Origin: Bacillus_BD sp050389805
GTDB taxonomy: Bacteria > Bacillota > Bacilli > Bacillales > Cytobacillaceae
Direction: 5' to 3'
Length of the DNA: 64,000 bases
Assembly (NCBI RefSeq): GCF_050389805.1
Contig: NZ_CP130945.1
Span: 4,836,001-4,900,000, forward strand
A program made the translations under genes and the position numbers. Position 1 is the stretch's first letter. The number at the start of each line of letters is the position of its first letter. This document shows positions 37,657 to 46,070 of this stretch, piece after piece. A model generated the notes under the pieces. That model worked only from the letters and a program-made list of their open reading frames with translations. It did no database searches and was not told where the DNA came from.

Positions 37657-39346
37657 ACCGTTAATTGAAATTCGCAATGTTTCCTTTCAATACCCTGGAA
37701 GCGAAAATAAAGTATTAGATGATGCTAGTTTAATTGTTGAAGAAGGAGAGTTTCTCGCCATTATTGGCGGGAATGGATCAGGAAAGTCGACTCTTTGTAA
37801 AACGATGAACGGATTGATCCCCCACTTTTATGTAGGAGAATTCGAAGGAGAAGTGGAAAGTGATGGCCTGCTTACTTCCAATCATCCTGTAGCGACTCTC
37901 TCTAAATCAATTGGATATGTGTATCAAGATTTTGAAAACCAACTGCTTCGCCCAACTGTTCTTGATGATGCCTCCTTTGTCCCATTAAATTATGGGCTGG
38001 AGGACTTTAAGGAACGGGGAAAATGGGCGTTGCAGGTCACAGGTTTGAGCGATTTAGCCGATGAGTTTGTCTGGCAATTAAGCGGTGGTCAAAAGCATTT
38101 ACTTGCATTAGCAGGTGCAATTGCCATGAAGCCTAAAGTGCTAATCATCGACGAGCCGATTGCCCAGTTAGACCCTCAACATGCCAAAACGATTTATGAC
38201 GTCCTGAAAACGTTAAATGAGCACTACGGGACAACGATCATTGTGATTGAGCATCATACCGAATTTATTGCTAATTATTGCAAACAAGTCGTTCTGATGG
38301 ATCAAGGGAGAATTCTTTGGAAAAAAGACGTTCGTGAAGCGTTATGCAGTGTAGAGGATCTTATACAACGACAAATTTATCCCCCGCAGGTGACGTTAGC
38401 AGCTCATGAAATTAGTGGAGAGGGAAACTACCCCATTACATTAGAGGAAGCGGTCGACTATTTCGGAGTCCAGCCTAAGATTCGCTCAATTAAATCTCCA
38501 TCTACAGAACGGATAAAACAATCTGTTTTACAGTTAAAAGATATAACAGTTAGTTATCGAACCCTTAAAAGGCATCGGAAAATAGCGTTAAACTCGGTTT
38601 CTACTACCTTTTTCAAAGGGGATCAAATCGCACTCGTTGGTAATAACGGGGCTGGAAAATCCTCTTTATTAAAAGTGATAAGTGGAGTCACGAAACCAAC
38701 AGATGGAATCATGGAATTGTTTGGGGAACGTATTAAAAAACATACACCAGAAGCGATGGTCAATCATGTCGCTTATGTGTTTCAGAATGCTGAGGAAATG
38801 TTTATTGATGATAGTGTACGGAAAGAAATTGAGTTCTATTTAAAAGCTAGAAAAGTAGAAGATTCCTCTCTTGTTGACAAACTATTAGAGGATTTCGATT
38901 TAACTCACCTGCAGCATCAGGATGCTCGTTTGTTAAGTGGTGGTCAACAGCGCCGGGTCTCATTAGCCATTGGAGCAGCAATGCGCCCTTCGATTATTAT
39001 TCTTGATGAGCCCACGGCCAATTTAGATATTGCAACAAAAGCTAGGGTTATAGGAATGCTCGAAAAGCTTAAAAAACATGTGGATACGATTATCATTGCC
39101 ACCCATGATATGGGGCTTGTAGCCGAATGGGCTAACCGTATCCTTGTCATGAATGGTGGCGAATTAATTGCGGATGATTCCAGCGAAGCGATTTTTCAGC
39201 AAGATGAATTACTTGAACGGGCCAATCTGGTACCGCCACAAATCATTCGACTATGTCAAAAGCTGAATGTTCCTTACTGTCCAACGGTCGATTCCTTTGT
39301 TGACTATTGGAAGGGATTAAAGCGAGGTGTTTCCGTTGGAAATTAG
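37649..39346 (+). CDS. ECF transporter ATPase, fused A-A' (two ABC domains)
   Basis: The 565-residue protein has two ABC domains in one chain. The first shows GGNGSGKST (about 38-46), LSGGQKHLLALAGA and IIDEPIAQLDP. The second shows GNNGAGKSS (about 331-339), LSGGQQRRVSLAIGA and ILDEPTANLD. It energises the ECF transporter encoded around it. The GTG start overlaps the S-component stop by eight bases, and its end overlaps the T component, showing tight coupling. A private fused ATPase marks this as a dedicated (group I) ECF system, not the shared EcfAA'T of Firmicutes. Confidence 0.92.
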   Translation: MSKPLIEIRNVSFQYPGSENKVLDDASLIVEEGEFLAIIGGNGSGKSTLCKTMNGLIPHFYVGEFEGEVESDGLLTSNHPVATLSKSIGYVYQDFENQLLRPTVLDDASFVPLNYGLEDFKERGKWALQVTGLSDLADEFVWQLSGGQKHLLALAGAIAMKPKVLIIDEPIAQLDPQHAKTIYDVLKTLNEHYGTTIIVIEHHTEFIANYCKQVVLMDQGRILWKKDVREALCSVEDLIQRQIYPPQVTLAAHEISGEGNYPITLEEAVDYFGVQPKIRSIKSPSTERIKQSVLQLKDITVSYRTLKRHRKIALNSVSTTFFKGDQIALVGNNGAGKSSLLKVISGVTKPTDGIMELFGERIKKHTPEAMVNHVAYVFQNAEEMFIDDSVRKEIEFYLKARKVEDSSLVDKLLEDFDLTHLQHQDARLLSGGQQRRVSLAIGAAMRPSIIILDEPTANLDIATKARVIGMLEKLKKHVDTIIIATHDMGLVAEWANRILVMNGGELIADDSSEAIFQQDELLERANLVPPQIIRLCQKLNVPYCPTVDSFVDYWKGLKRGVSVGN

Positions 39347-40154
39347 TAAATTCATAGATGACAAGTTTTCTCTTGAATATGTAAAAGGAGAGCTCGTTCG
39401 AACAGCTTATAGTACCGAGGTGAATCTCTTAACCAAGCTTGATCCTCGTGTCCTTTTGCTTTGGTATTGCTACTTTGCGATTGTGCCTTGGTTTATTCAT
39501 AGTCACGTTGTATTAATTGGTTACTTGCTGCTCATGGTTTTTTTAACTTATAAGGCGAAGGTCAGTCCGTTGATTCTAACGGTATTAGGACTTGGTTTAT
39601 TAGGGGAAATGGTCTTTCTGTTTCTGATTTCACTCTTTTTTGGCGGGAATTTGGAAACCGTCCTTCCAATGTTTTGGCTAAGCATCAAGCTAGGCGGGAT
39701 CTCCCTTGCCAGTGTTGCCGTTTTTACGAGTCTGAATCCAGAGAAATTTAGCGATGCCTTGTTAAGATTAGGCTTTCCCGCACAATTTTCCTTTAGTGTT
39801 GCTTATGGATACCGGATTTTGCCAACCTTACTAGAGGAATTTCAACAGATTATCCTATCCTTTCGATTACGAGGAAAAGCTCCTGACAAAAGTGGTTTTT
39901 TCTATTGGCGAAAAATCACGTATTTCTTAATTGTTTTTATTCGTTCCTTTTATCCGTTGATCCTAAATACAGCAAAACGTTCGAGAACAACGGTAGAGGC
40001 GCTAGAAGTAAAGGGATTTACGTACGGTGCCAGTAACAAGGATATGGTGAAACTGAAAACAGGTTATCTCAAACTTTCCTATATGGATTACTCATTTATC
40101 CTAATCACGATTTTCTATTTAGTCATTGTTCATGCTTTACATTTTGTTTTATAA
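39327..40154 (+). CDS. ECF transporter transmembrane (T) component
   Basis: The 275-residue protein matches EcfT/CbiQ: several hydrophobic helices and two coupling motifs, FRLRGKAP (about 181-188) and LEVKGFTYGA (about 226-235), in place of the usual Ala-Arg-Gly signatures. It couples the ATPase to the S component. The start is GTG 39327 or TTG 39336 (the latter has GAGGTG spaced better), inside the end of the ATPase gene. The PHP gene follows after 11 bases. Confidence 0.88.
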   Translation: MFPLEISKFIDDKFSLEYVKGELVRTAYSTEVNLLTKLDPRVLLLWYCYFAIVPWFIHSHVVLIGYLLLMVFLTYKAKVSPLILTVLGLGLLGEMVFLFLISLFFGGNLETVLPMFWLSIKLGGISLASVAVFTSLNPEKFSDALLRLGFPAQFSFSVAYGYRILPTLLEEFQQIILSFRLRGKAPDKSGFFYWRKITYFLIVFIRSFYPLILNTAKRSRTTVEALEVKGFTYGASNKDMVKLKTGYLKLSYMDYSFILITIFYLVIVHALHFVL

Positions 40155-40165
40155 AGGGGATTATT

Positions 40166-40930
40166 ATGAAATTTGATTTTCACACACATGCGAAACTGTC
40201 TAAAAAAGTTGATTTTTCAATCTCTCATTTTGAAGAGATGGCAAAAGGTGCGCTTCAGGCCGGTCTTGATGGCATCGCAGTAACTGAGCATTTTAATACA
40301 AGTAATTTCTTTGAGGTTTATGATACAATCGATGCTCATTTCCCCTATGTAGATGGGTTCTATGATGTCTATGGTTTAAAGGTTTTCCCAGGGATGGAAG
40401 TAGACGTACTCGAAGTTGGGCATATTTTATGTATTGGAGATGTTCAGGATGTTCGCGATATGCGTAAGGAGCTAAATGATTTTACTGAAAAAGGCTCCTT
40501 CATTCCTTTCGCGGATTTATTGGCACTGCGATCCAAATATGAAATGCTCGTCATTGGCGCTCACCCTTATCGCCCTGAAACGTCACTAACCCAGCACGAC
40601 CCTTCTTTATTAATAAAGTTAGACGCTTTTGATTTAAATGGCAAAGACTTGCATACACGGGGGATTCAAGAAAATATTAAAGATGTGAATGAATTCGCCT
40701 CCGCTCTTGATAAACCAGTGGTAGGTGGAAGTGATACTCATCATTATAAACAATATGGAGCCGTCTATACGGTGTTACATCAAACCTGTCGAAATGTATC
40801 AGAACTTAAAAATGCTGTTATAAACAGAGAGTTTTTTGTAGAAGTAGCCGAAGATTTACATGAACGTGTGTCTGAAGCCGTCCGACTAAAAGCACTTGCA
40901 AAGGAAAAGTTGCAAGAAATAGCTGAATAA
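40166..40930 (+). CDS. PHP-domain metal-dependent hydrolase
   Basis: A 254-residue cytosolic PHP-family phosphoesterase. The metal-binding motifs are all present: DFHTHAK (4-10), TEHFN (41-45), GMEVDV (about 77-82), GAHPYRP (about 132-138) and GSDTHHYKQYG (about 193-203). PHP enzymes hydrolyse phosphoesters such as histidinol phosphate or nucleotide and sugar phosphates. As the last gene of the ECF operon, it likely processes what the transporter brings in. The start has AAAGGGGA. The real substrate is unknown. Confidence 0.88.
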   Translation: MKFDFHTHAKLSKKVDFSISHFEEMAKGALQAGLDGIAVTEHFNTSNFFEVYDTIDAHFPYVDGFYDVYGLKVFPGMEVDVLEVGHILCIGDVQDVRDMRKELNDFTEKGSFIPFADLLALRSKYEMLVIGAHPYRPETSLTQHDPSLLIKLDAFDLNGKDLHTRGIQENIKDVNEFASALDKPVVGGSDTHHYKQYGAVYTVLHQTCRNVSELKNAVINREFFVEVAEDLHERVSEAVRLKALAKEKLQEIAE

Positions 40931-40938
40931 CTACTAAA

Positions 40939-40980
40939 CGATTCTGCTGATAGATGAGAGGTGTTGGCAGAATCGATTTT
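40939..40980 (+). terminator. Terminator of the ECF/PHP operon
   Basis: CGATTCTGC and GCAGAATCG form a nine-pair stem eight bases after the PHP stop, followed by ATTTTAC. The T-run is modest. Confidence 0.7.
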
Positions 40981-41173
40981 ACATTTTGTAATAAATGATT
41001 ATAATCACCCCCGAGAAGCTAGAGATTTCCCATCTCCCCTCATTACACCGCTCTTATAACCTTACTTTAATTACCTTCCACCTTTTCACTATATCTAAGC
41101 TTGAAACAAAGGGATGGTTCTAGTGTTCCAGCACAGATAGCTCAATATGGGGTCACACTCTCACTCATACAAC

Positions 41174-41302
41174 TTAATGGATGACTCCATCTGTATCTTT
41201 AATGTGATATGTACTCAGTAGCGAAGTGGATTTTTGTTGATTTTATCTTCATAAACTCCATTCTTTGTTTCTTCAACAGCAAGTCCTTTTAAGGTCACTC
41301 CG
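41174..41302 (-). pseudogene. Degenerate adhE fragment (N-terminal aldehyde-dehydrogenase part)
   Basis: On the minus strand this stretch reads LKGLAVEETKNGVYEDKINKN, then after a one-base shift HFATEYI and IKDTDGVIH. That follows AdhE residues around LAKLAVEETKRGVYEDKIIKNLFATEYIW of the intact adhE at 46-48.7 kb. It has a frameshift, a small deletion and no start or downstream continuation, so it is a dead gene scrap. The remaining 40985-41320 DNA shows nothing else that I can support. Confidence 0.75.
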
Positions 41303-41320
41303 ATTGAATGGACAACAATA

Positions 41321-41374
41321 AAAGAGAGGCCCCCAAAAGTCAACTTTCACCGACCTTTTGGATAGCCTCTTTTG
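41321..41374 (-). terminator. Terminator downstream of the secreted propeller gene
   Basis: Nested stems: GAGGC/GCCTC outside and CCAAAAG/CTTTTGG inside, 15 bases past the stop, with T-rich ends on both strands. Confidence 0.75.
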
Positions 41375-41388
41375 TTTTTATTATGAAG

Positions 41389-43053
41389 TTATTTTTTCTG
41401 ACCCTTTTTCGTATCAAATTCATAAACAGCTACTGTTCCTGAAACTTCATGTGTAGCAGCTAGTAAAGCTTTTCCAGTAGGGCTCGTTTCTGCAGGAATA
41501 AAGTGTAAACCTTCAGGAGATACATCGCCCTTCACATCTTCACTAAAGTCACGACTTGAGATAAAGGTTACAAATTTAGGCTTTTTAGGATTGCTTAAAT
41601 CATAAACCATAACTCCACTTGTTCGTTCAAGTGCGATGAAGGCATATGTAATACCGTTGATCTCACCAGTAATTGCCGTTTCGGGCTCAGGTCCTTTAGC
41701 AGAGCTTCTTTTATCGTAGCTAATCTCATCATTTGTTGTATTGAAGTAGTCAGGTAATGCCTTAGCAGTCAATTCTTCGAACTCTTTTCCACTGTCATAA
41801 ACCAATTCCATTGTTTCAGCGTCAAAAATGGAGAAGCTGCGACCACCATAAGAGTATAGTGCCTCATATTTTCCCTCTTCGTTCAGACCATTTTCAAGGG
41901 TGATATTGGTTTTAGCTAACTCATCAAGAAGTCCGTTTTCTACCAATCTATCAAGTTGTTTTTGATTATATCCTTCATAGTGTTCCGCATTTAATTGAAT
42001 AAGGTCCGCAATATCTTTTATACTCGCTTCTTCTGAATAGGCATCGTAATCACGGGCATCTCCTTCATTAGCTGTAACGATATAGGTTTTATCTCCTACA
42101 GTAAATGTATCAATGGCATCCGGCATATAGAAGCCTAAAAGCGGGAGTCTTTCAATCTTGGTTTTGTCATCTCTTTTACCATCTAGTTCATTACCCGGTA
42201 AAGAATGATCTTTCACTCCTAATCCTTTAACATCGATAATAGTATTGGTTTCAAGGTCAACAGTAGCAATGGCATTGTTCTCTTGAAGGGTTACGTATGC
42301 ACATTTGCTATCGTCAGATACTGAAATGTATTCTGGTTCTAGTTGTTGAAGAATAGTTCCTTTTGAACTTACTCGAACATTATCATCCAAAGGAACTCCT
42401 TCAAATGTTAATGTTATTGCTTGTAAATCCTTTAGTGCTTCTGAATCTAGATTTGTTACATCAATAATAGAAATTGACCCTTCAGGGTCAACACTGTAAT
42501 CATCATTTGGCTCACCTTCATTGGCGGATAGGAGCTTTGTTCCATCAGGAGTAAAAGTAACCATGTCCGGTAAAGAACCAACTAGAACCTTGGTTAAATA
42601 TTCACCCTCTTTTGTCAACAATACAACATAACCGGGGTCGGTCTTAGGGTCGCTAACTACAGATAAAGCGATCAAATCTTTAGTAGGATGTGAGGCAACG
42701 CTTGTAATGTCTTTTACATTTTCGATCCCAAAATCTTCTAAATAAACTCGTTTCGATGATTCGATTGTGTTAAATTTTTCTGATTCCAAGCTATTAAATG
42801 ATAGAATATCAAGAGCAGATTCTGCTCCATTTGTGACAAAAGCGCGGTTTAAGTTTTCGTCATAAGCTAAAATTTCAGTTCCACCTTCTCCAGCTCCACT
42901 ATCATATTGACCCACTTGAGAGACTTTAAGGTGACCGCCCTTATACTGGAAAAATGAAGAAGAATCTTCCGCTAAAACGTTGTAGGCTTGAACACCCGAA
43001 AATAGAAGACCTGCTGCTGCGATACCTGTTATGAATGTATATTTTAAGTTCAC
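41389..43053 (-). CDS. Secreted choice-of-anchor I / beta-propeller protein
   Basis: The 554-residue protein starts at GTG 43053 (GGAGG upstream) with a signal peptide ending near VLA-ED. The mature part is a long beta-propeller-like sequence of the choice-of-anchor I (mesenchyme-specific glycoprotein-like) family: VTFTPDGTKLLSANEGEPNDDY, GFYMPDAIDTF, VTANEGDARDYDAYSEEA, SPEGLHFIP. No C-terminal wall anchor is visible; it ends in GQKK. It is secreted or membrane-tethered; relatives are often linked to phosphate or nucleotide metabolism, but the function here is unknown. Confidence 0.8.
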   Translation of the reverse strand: MNLKYTFITGIAAAGLLFSGVQAYNVLAEDSSSFFQYKGGHLKVSQVGQYDSGAGEGGTEILAYDENLNRAFVTNGAESALDILSFNSLESEKFNTIESSKRVYLEDFGIENVKDITSVASHPTKDLIALSVVSDPKTDPGYVVLLTKEGEYLTKVLVGSLPDMVTFTPDGTKLLSANEGEPNDDYSVDPEGSISIIDVTNLDSEALKDLQAITLTFEGVPLDDNVRVSSKGTILQQLEPEYISVSDDSKCAYVTLQENNAIATVDLETNTIIDVKGLGVKDHSLPGNELDGKRDDKTKIERLPLLGFYMPDAIDTFTVGDKTYIVTANEGDARDYDAYSEEASIKDIADLIQLNAEHYEGYNQKQLDRLVENGLLDELAKTNITLENGLNEEGKYEALYSYGGRSFSIFDAETMELVYDSGKEFEELTAKALPDYFNTTNDEISYDKRSSAKGPEPETAITGEINGITYAFIALERTSGVMVYDLSNPKKPKFVTFISSRDFSEDVKGDVSPEGLHFIPAETSPTGKALLAATHEVSGTVAVYEFDTKKGQKK

Positions 43054-43215
43054 AATAATTCCTCCGTCTAATAGTTTCATAGAAGAATAGAATAACGAAT
43101 AAATATTAAATCTATGTGAAGAATAAATAAAATTTTTGTAATATAAAGAAAAAAAGGACCGACCCCATTGCTTTAGCACGTTTGCGCAACGGGAGTCTGA
43201 CCCCTTTACATTCTA

Positions 43216-43956
43216 TTAATCGATAATGGTTACTTTCACTTGTTTTCGGCCCCACTCTAACGCATCTTCATGGACAGGGATAAATACATCAACTTCATGT
43301 CCCTTGATTCCACTACCGATATCCTCAGCTGTTGCGTGCCCATATCCTTCAACGTAAACTTCTGAACCTAAAGGAATCACGGACGGATCCACTGCGATCA
43401 CTTTTTTATCAGGGTTATTCTTCAGATCCACACCTGTTTTGGTGATGCCAATACACCCTTCGCATTCCGCTGTGTACGCGGTTGCTTCAACCGTGATTTC
43501 TTTTCCTGTAGGTGCTTCGGAAGCAGGAGCCTTTGTTGCAGTCATTTTTGCTGCCGCTCCTCCCTGAACAGGCTTTTCATGATCTTGTAACGATTCTTTA
43601 TTTGTATAAATAACAAGTTCTAATCCTGGATGAATGATTTCTGAAGATAATTGGTTCCACTCCATTAAATCTTTTACTGAAACTCCATAAACCTGTGACA
43701 TATTCCAGAGGGTATCCCCTTCCTCTATGATTACGTTTTTCATCGGTGAAACCTCAAGAACATCATTGGCATAAATGAGATCATCTGATAGCTGATTCCA
43801 TTTTTTTAGCGATTCTACGGAAGTATTATATTGTTGCGAGAGTCCCCACAAGGTATCTCCCTTTTGAACCGTGATTTCTTCTGCGTATGTATTTGTACCG
43901 ACTAACATAATTAAAACTGCTGTTAGAATCGATCCTATTTTATGTTTCAATTTCAT
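43216..43956 (-). CDS. Secreted LysM and 3D-domain cell-wall protein
   Basis: A 246-residue secreted protein with a signal peptide (cleavage near TYA-EE), two LysM peptidoglycan-binding modules (EITVQKGDTLWGLSQQYNTS; VIIEEGDTLWNMSQVYGVS), a short Ala/Pro linker, and a C-terminal 3D domain. The 3D domain has three catalytic-type Asp residues (AVDPSVIPLG, AEDIGSGIKG, EVDVFIP). YocH of B. subtilis has this layout and acts as a wall hydrolase. The ATG at 43956 is very close to GGAGG, so TTG 43950 may be the true start. A GACCCC-rich repeat (43160-43204) follows it. Confidence 0.9.
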   Translation of the reverse strand: MKLKHKIGSILTAVLIMLVGTNTYAEEITVQKGDTLWGLSQQYNTSVESLKKWNQLSDDLIYANDVLEVSPMKNVIIEEGDTLWNMSQVYGVSVKDLMEWNQLSSEIIHPGLELVIYTNKESLQDHEKPVQGGAAAKMTATKAPASEAPTGKEITVEATAYTAECEGCIGITKTGVDLKNNPDKKVIAVDPSVIPLGSEVYVEGYGHATAEDIGSGIKGHEVDVFIPVHEDALEWGRKQVKVTIID

Positions 43957-44161
43957 TGCCTCCCATTGTTGTAACCTTACGGACAAGCTTAGCATATGAA
44001 TCTTACACAATAAGGTCAGGGAGATATTAAATTCATGACGAATATAACAGGTTGATAACGAAACATTACAAAAGCATAAGTAACATGGGGACCGTTCTTG
44101 TGTGACACAAAACTACCCTTCCATTATACTTAAAGTAAAAAAACAGAAAGGGCAACTATCC

Positions 44162-45319
44162 ATGAACCATTTTTTAGAAAAAGTCGAACCATTTCTTTTG
44201 AGTGAGAATGTATTTGTTCGTAAGTATGCAGCAACGATTTTGAAAAACAGTTATCTTGCTACTCCAAATACCTTTTTAATTGCTTTACAATCACATGAAA
44301 TAAATCCTATTTCATCTCAATCCGTGCTTCCCCATGTTGATTTTATGCCCGTTAACGAAGTTGGGTTGGAAAGGCTCGTAGAAAATAACCCAAGTATGGA
44401 TCAACATAACTTTTGGATTCTTAGAATCATAAATAAAGTAGAAACAGAATTACTTTTAGCTTATAAAGAATTGTTGAAACCTTATTTGGGAGGCATCTAT
44501 TTCCAAAACCTCCAAAAAATCAAAGATTTAGATAATGAGGCGCTTTGGATGGAATTTGGGCAAATCATGAACGACCTTGAGAAAAAGTATGACCAGTCGA
44601 TTTATCATCTTGGCAAAAGAATCGTGAAAGAATTAATTCTTCGCGGAGAAATTCCTCAGTGGGAAATAGAGAATGGAATTCGTACCAATTTAGACGAAAA
44701 TAACTATCTTAACTATGCAGGAATCTTCAACCTCTATATGGCTGGTGAACTACGAACGGAATCCGTCATTCCTGAATTAGTTCAAATTCTCGATAAAGAT
44801 GAGGGGGACCTTGCTTTAGAAGAAGCCAGAGATGCTCTTATTAAAATAGGAACAGAGATCGTCATCGATGAGGTGGCAAAGATTGCTTTAAATGAGCCTG
44901 CCTTCTATTTCACTATTGAGGTCCTAGCTAAGATTAAAACGAAGAAAGCAGAGCAACTGTTGCTGCATCTCTTCGACAACGCAACCGATCCCACGGCAAA
45001 AACAATGATTGCGGACGCTCTTTGCCAACATCTTTCCATTGAAGCCATCCCGAAAGTACAGAAGTTGATAGAAGATGGCTATGATTCAATGTTGCTAGAT
45101 TTAGATAAATCCCTTTATGCCAATATCGTCATAAATGAAGTAGATCAACCCCATCGGCTAGAATTGGAGAAAAGCTTAGAAGAAGAAGCTCGGCTTCAGG
45201 AAGAACGAAATTCCATGCTCGACCCATTCACTATGCCTGTAAAAACCGAAAAGGTCGGCAGAAATGATCCATGTCCATGCGGAAGTGGGAAGAAGTATAA
45301 AAAGTGTTGTATGAATTAA
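44162..45319 (+). CDS. HEAT-repeat-like protein with C-terminal SEC-C zinc motif
   Basis: The 385-residue protein is built of paired helices, with HEAT-like units (for example VRKYAATILKNS, LALEEARDALIKIGTEIVIDEV, AKTMIADALCQHLSIEAIPKV). It ends in a SEC-C metal-binding motif (GRNDPCPCGSGKKYKKCC). SEC-C motifs bind zinc and occur at the end of SecA and many stand-alone proteins that bind ribosomes or other partners. It is cytosolic. The ATG at 44162 follows AAAGGG. The specific partner is unknown. Confidence 0.83.
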   Translation: MNHFLEKVEPFLLSENVFVRKYAATILKNSYLATPNTFLIALQSHEINPISSQSVLPHVDFMPVNEVGLERLVENNPSMDQHNFWILRIINKVETELLLAYKELLKPYLGGIYFQNLQKIKDLDNEALWMEFGQIMNDLEKKYDQSIYHLGKRIVKELILRGEIPQWEIENGIRTNLDENNYLNYAGIFNLYMAGELRTESVIPELVQILDKDEGDLALEEARDALIKIGTEIVIDEVAKIALNEPAFYFTIEVLAKIKTKKAEQLLLHLFDNATDPTAKTMIADALCQHLSIEAIPKVQKLIEDGYDSMLLDLDKSLYANIVINEVDQPHRLELEKSLEEEARLQEERNSMLDPFTMPVKTEKVGRNDPCPCGSGKKYKKCCMN

Positions 45320-45325
45320 AATCGG

Positions 45326-45359
45326 ATAAGGGATAGGGGACTTGTCCCCTATCCCTTAT
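45326..45359. terminator. Perfect palindrome, bidirectional terminator
   Basis: ATAAGGGATAGGGGAC-TT-GTCCCCTATCCCTTAT is a perfect 16-pair stem between the convergent SEC-C and DWP-repeat genes. It overlaps the 3' end of the latter (its stop is at 45349-45351). It belongs to the GGGACA repeat type. Confidence 0.85.
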
Positions 45360-46008
45360 TATCAATTATTTTAGCCTTTAATTGTTCTTCATATTGATAC
45401 TTGATCATTTCATAATCATTCGGCCAATCCCTTTTCGCATTCTCTAATACTCTCTTTTCAGCCTCATCCGCGGGTTTAAGATCCATAACATCTTCATAGG
45501 CTGATACCTGTTGGTTATATTGAAACTCAACCATTGTATAGTCGTTAGGCCAATCATTTACAGCCTTATTTAGTATTTCCTCTTTCACCTTTGAATCAAT
45601 GTTTAGCTTTAAAAGATTATGATATGATTTCGTTTGTTCTTCTACCTGAAAATCTTGCATAATATAATCATCCGGCCAGTCATGTACAGCCTTTTCCTCA
45701 ATTTCTCTCTTCACTTTGTTAGCATCTAATTTACTAACCGGATTACTATAGACAGATGGATCCGAAGAGGTTCCAGATGCTGGTTGTGCCAACTCTACCG
45801 TTTCCTGATGTGGATTTTCTTTCCCTTGTGCCTCTTTTTCTATTGCTACTGTTTCTTTCATTTCTATTGCGTCATCTTGTTCTGGTTCTGTTTGTTCTAC
45901 TTTATCTTTATTACTAGTAATAAAGACCACACTAACAAAGGCAAACAGAAATAGCCAAAACCACCATTGCTCATAAAAACGTTTATGGGTTTTCCCATCT
46001 CCCCTCAT
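45349..46008 (-). CDS. Membrane-anchored protein with three DWP(N/D)DY repeats
   Basis: Family not recognised. The 219-residue protein has a short basic start, one transmembrane helix (about 14-30, WWFWLFLFAFVSVVFI), and an acidic Glu/Gln/Pro linker. Three tandem repeats of about 40 residues follow, with the core KA-x2-DWP(N/D)DY-x-M-x2-(F/Y)Q-x3-Q, beginning near residues 110, 152 and 195. The spacing and conserved aromatics suggest small helical modules facing outside. The ATG at 46008 has GGGGTG upstream. The tail overlaps a palindromic terminator. Confidence 0.7.
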   Translation of the reverse strand: MRGDGKTHKRFYEQWWFWLFLFAFVSVVFITSNKDKVEQTEPEQDDAIEMKETVAIEKEAQGKENPHQETVELAQPASGTSSDPSVYSNPVSKLDANKVKREIEEKAVHDWPDDYIMQDFQVEEQTKSYHNLLKLNIDSKVKEEILNKAVNDWPNDYTMVEFQYNQQVSAYEDVMDLKPADEAEKRVLENAKRDWPNDYEMIKYQYEEQLKAKIIDNKG

Positions 46009-46070
46009 CAACACACCCCAAGAAACGGCATATGCTTTATAAAAATTCTTTAATGTTCCCCTTGTATCTC

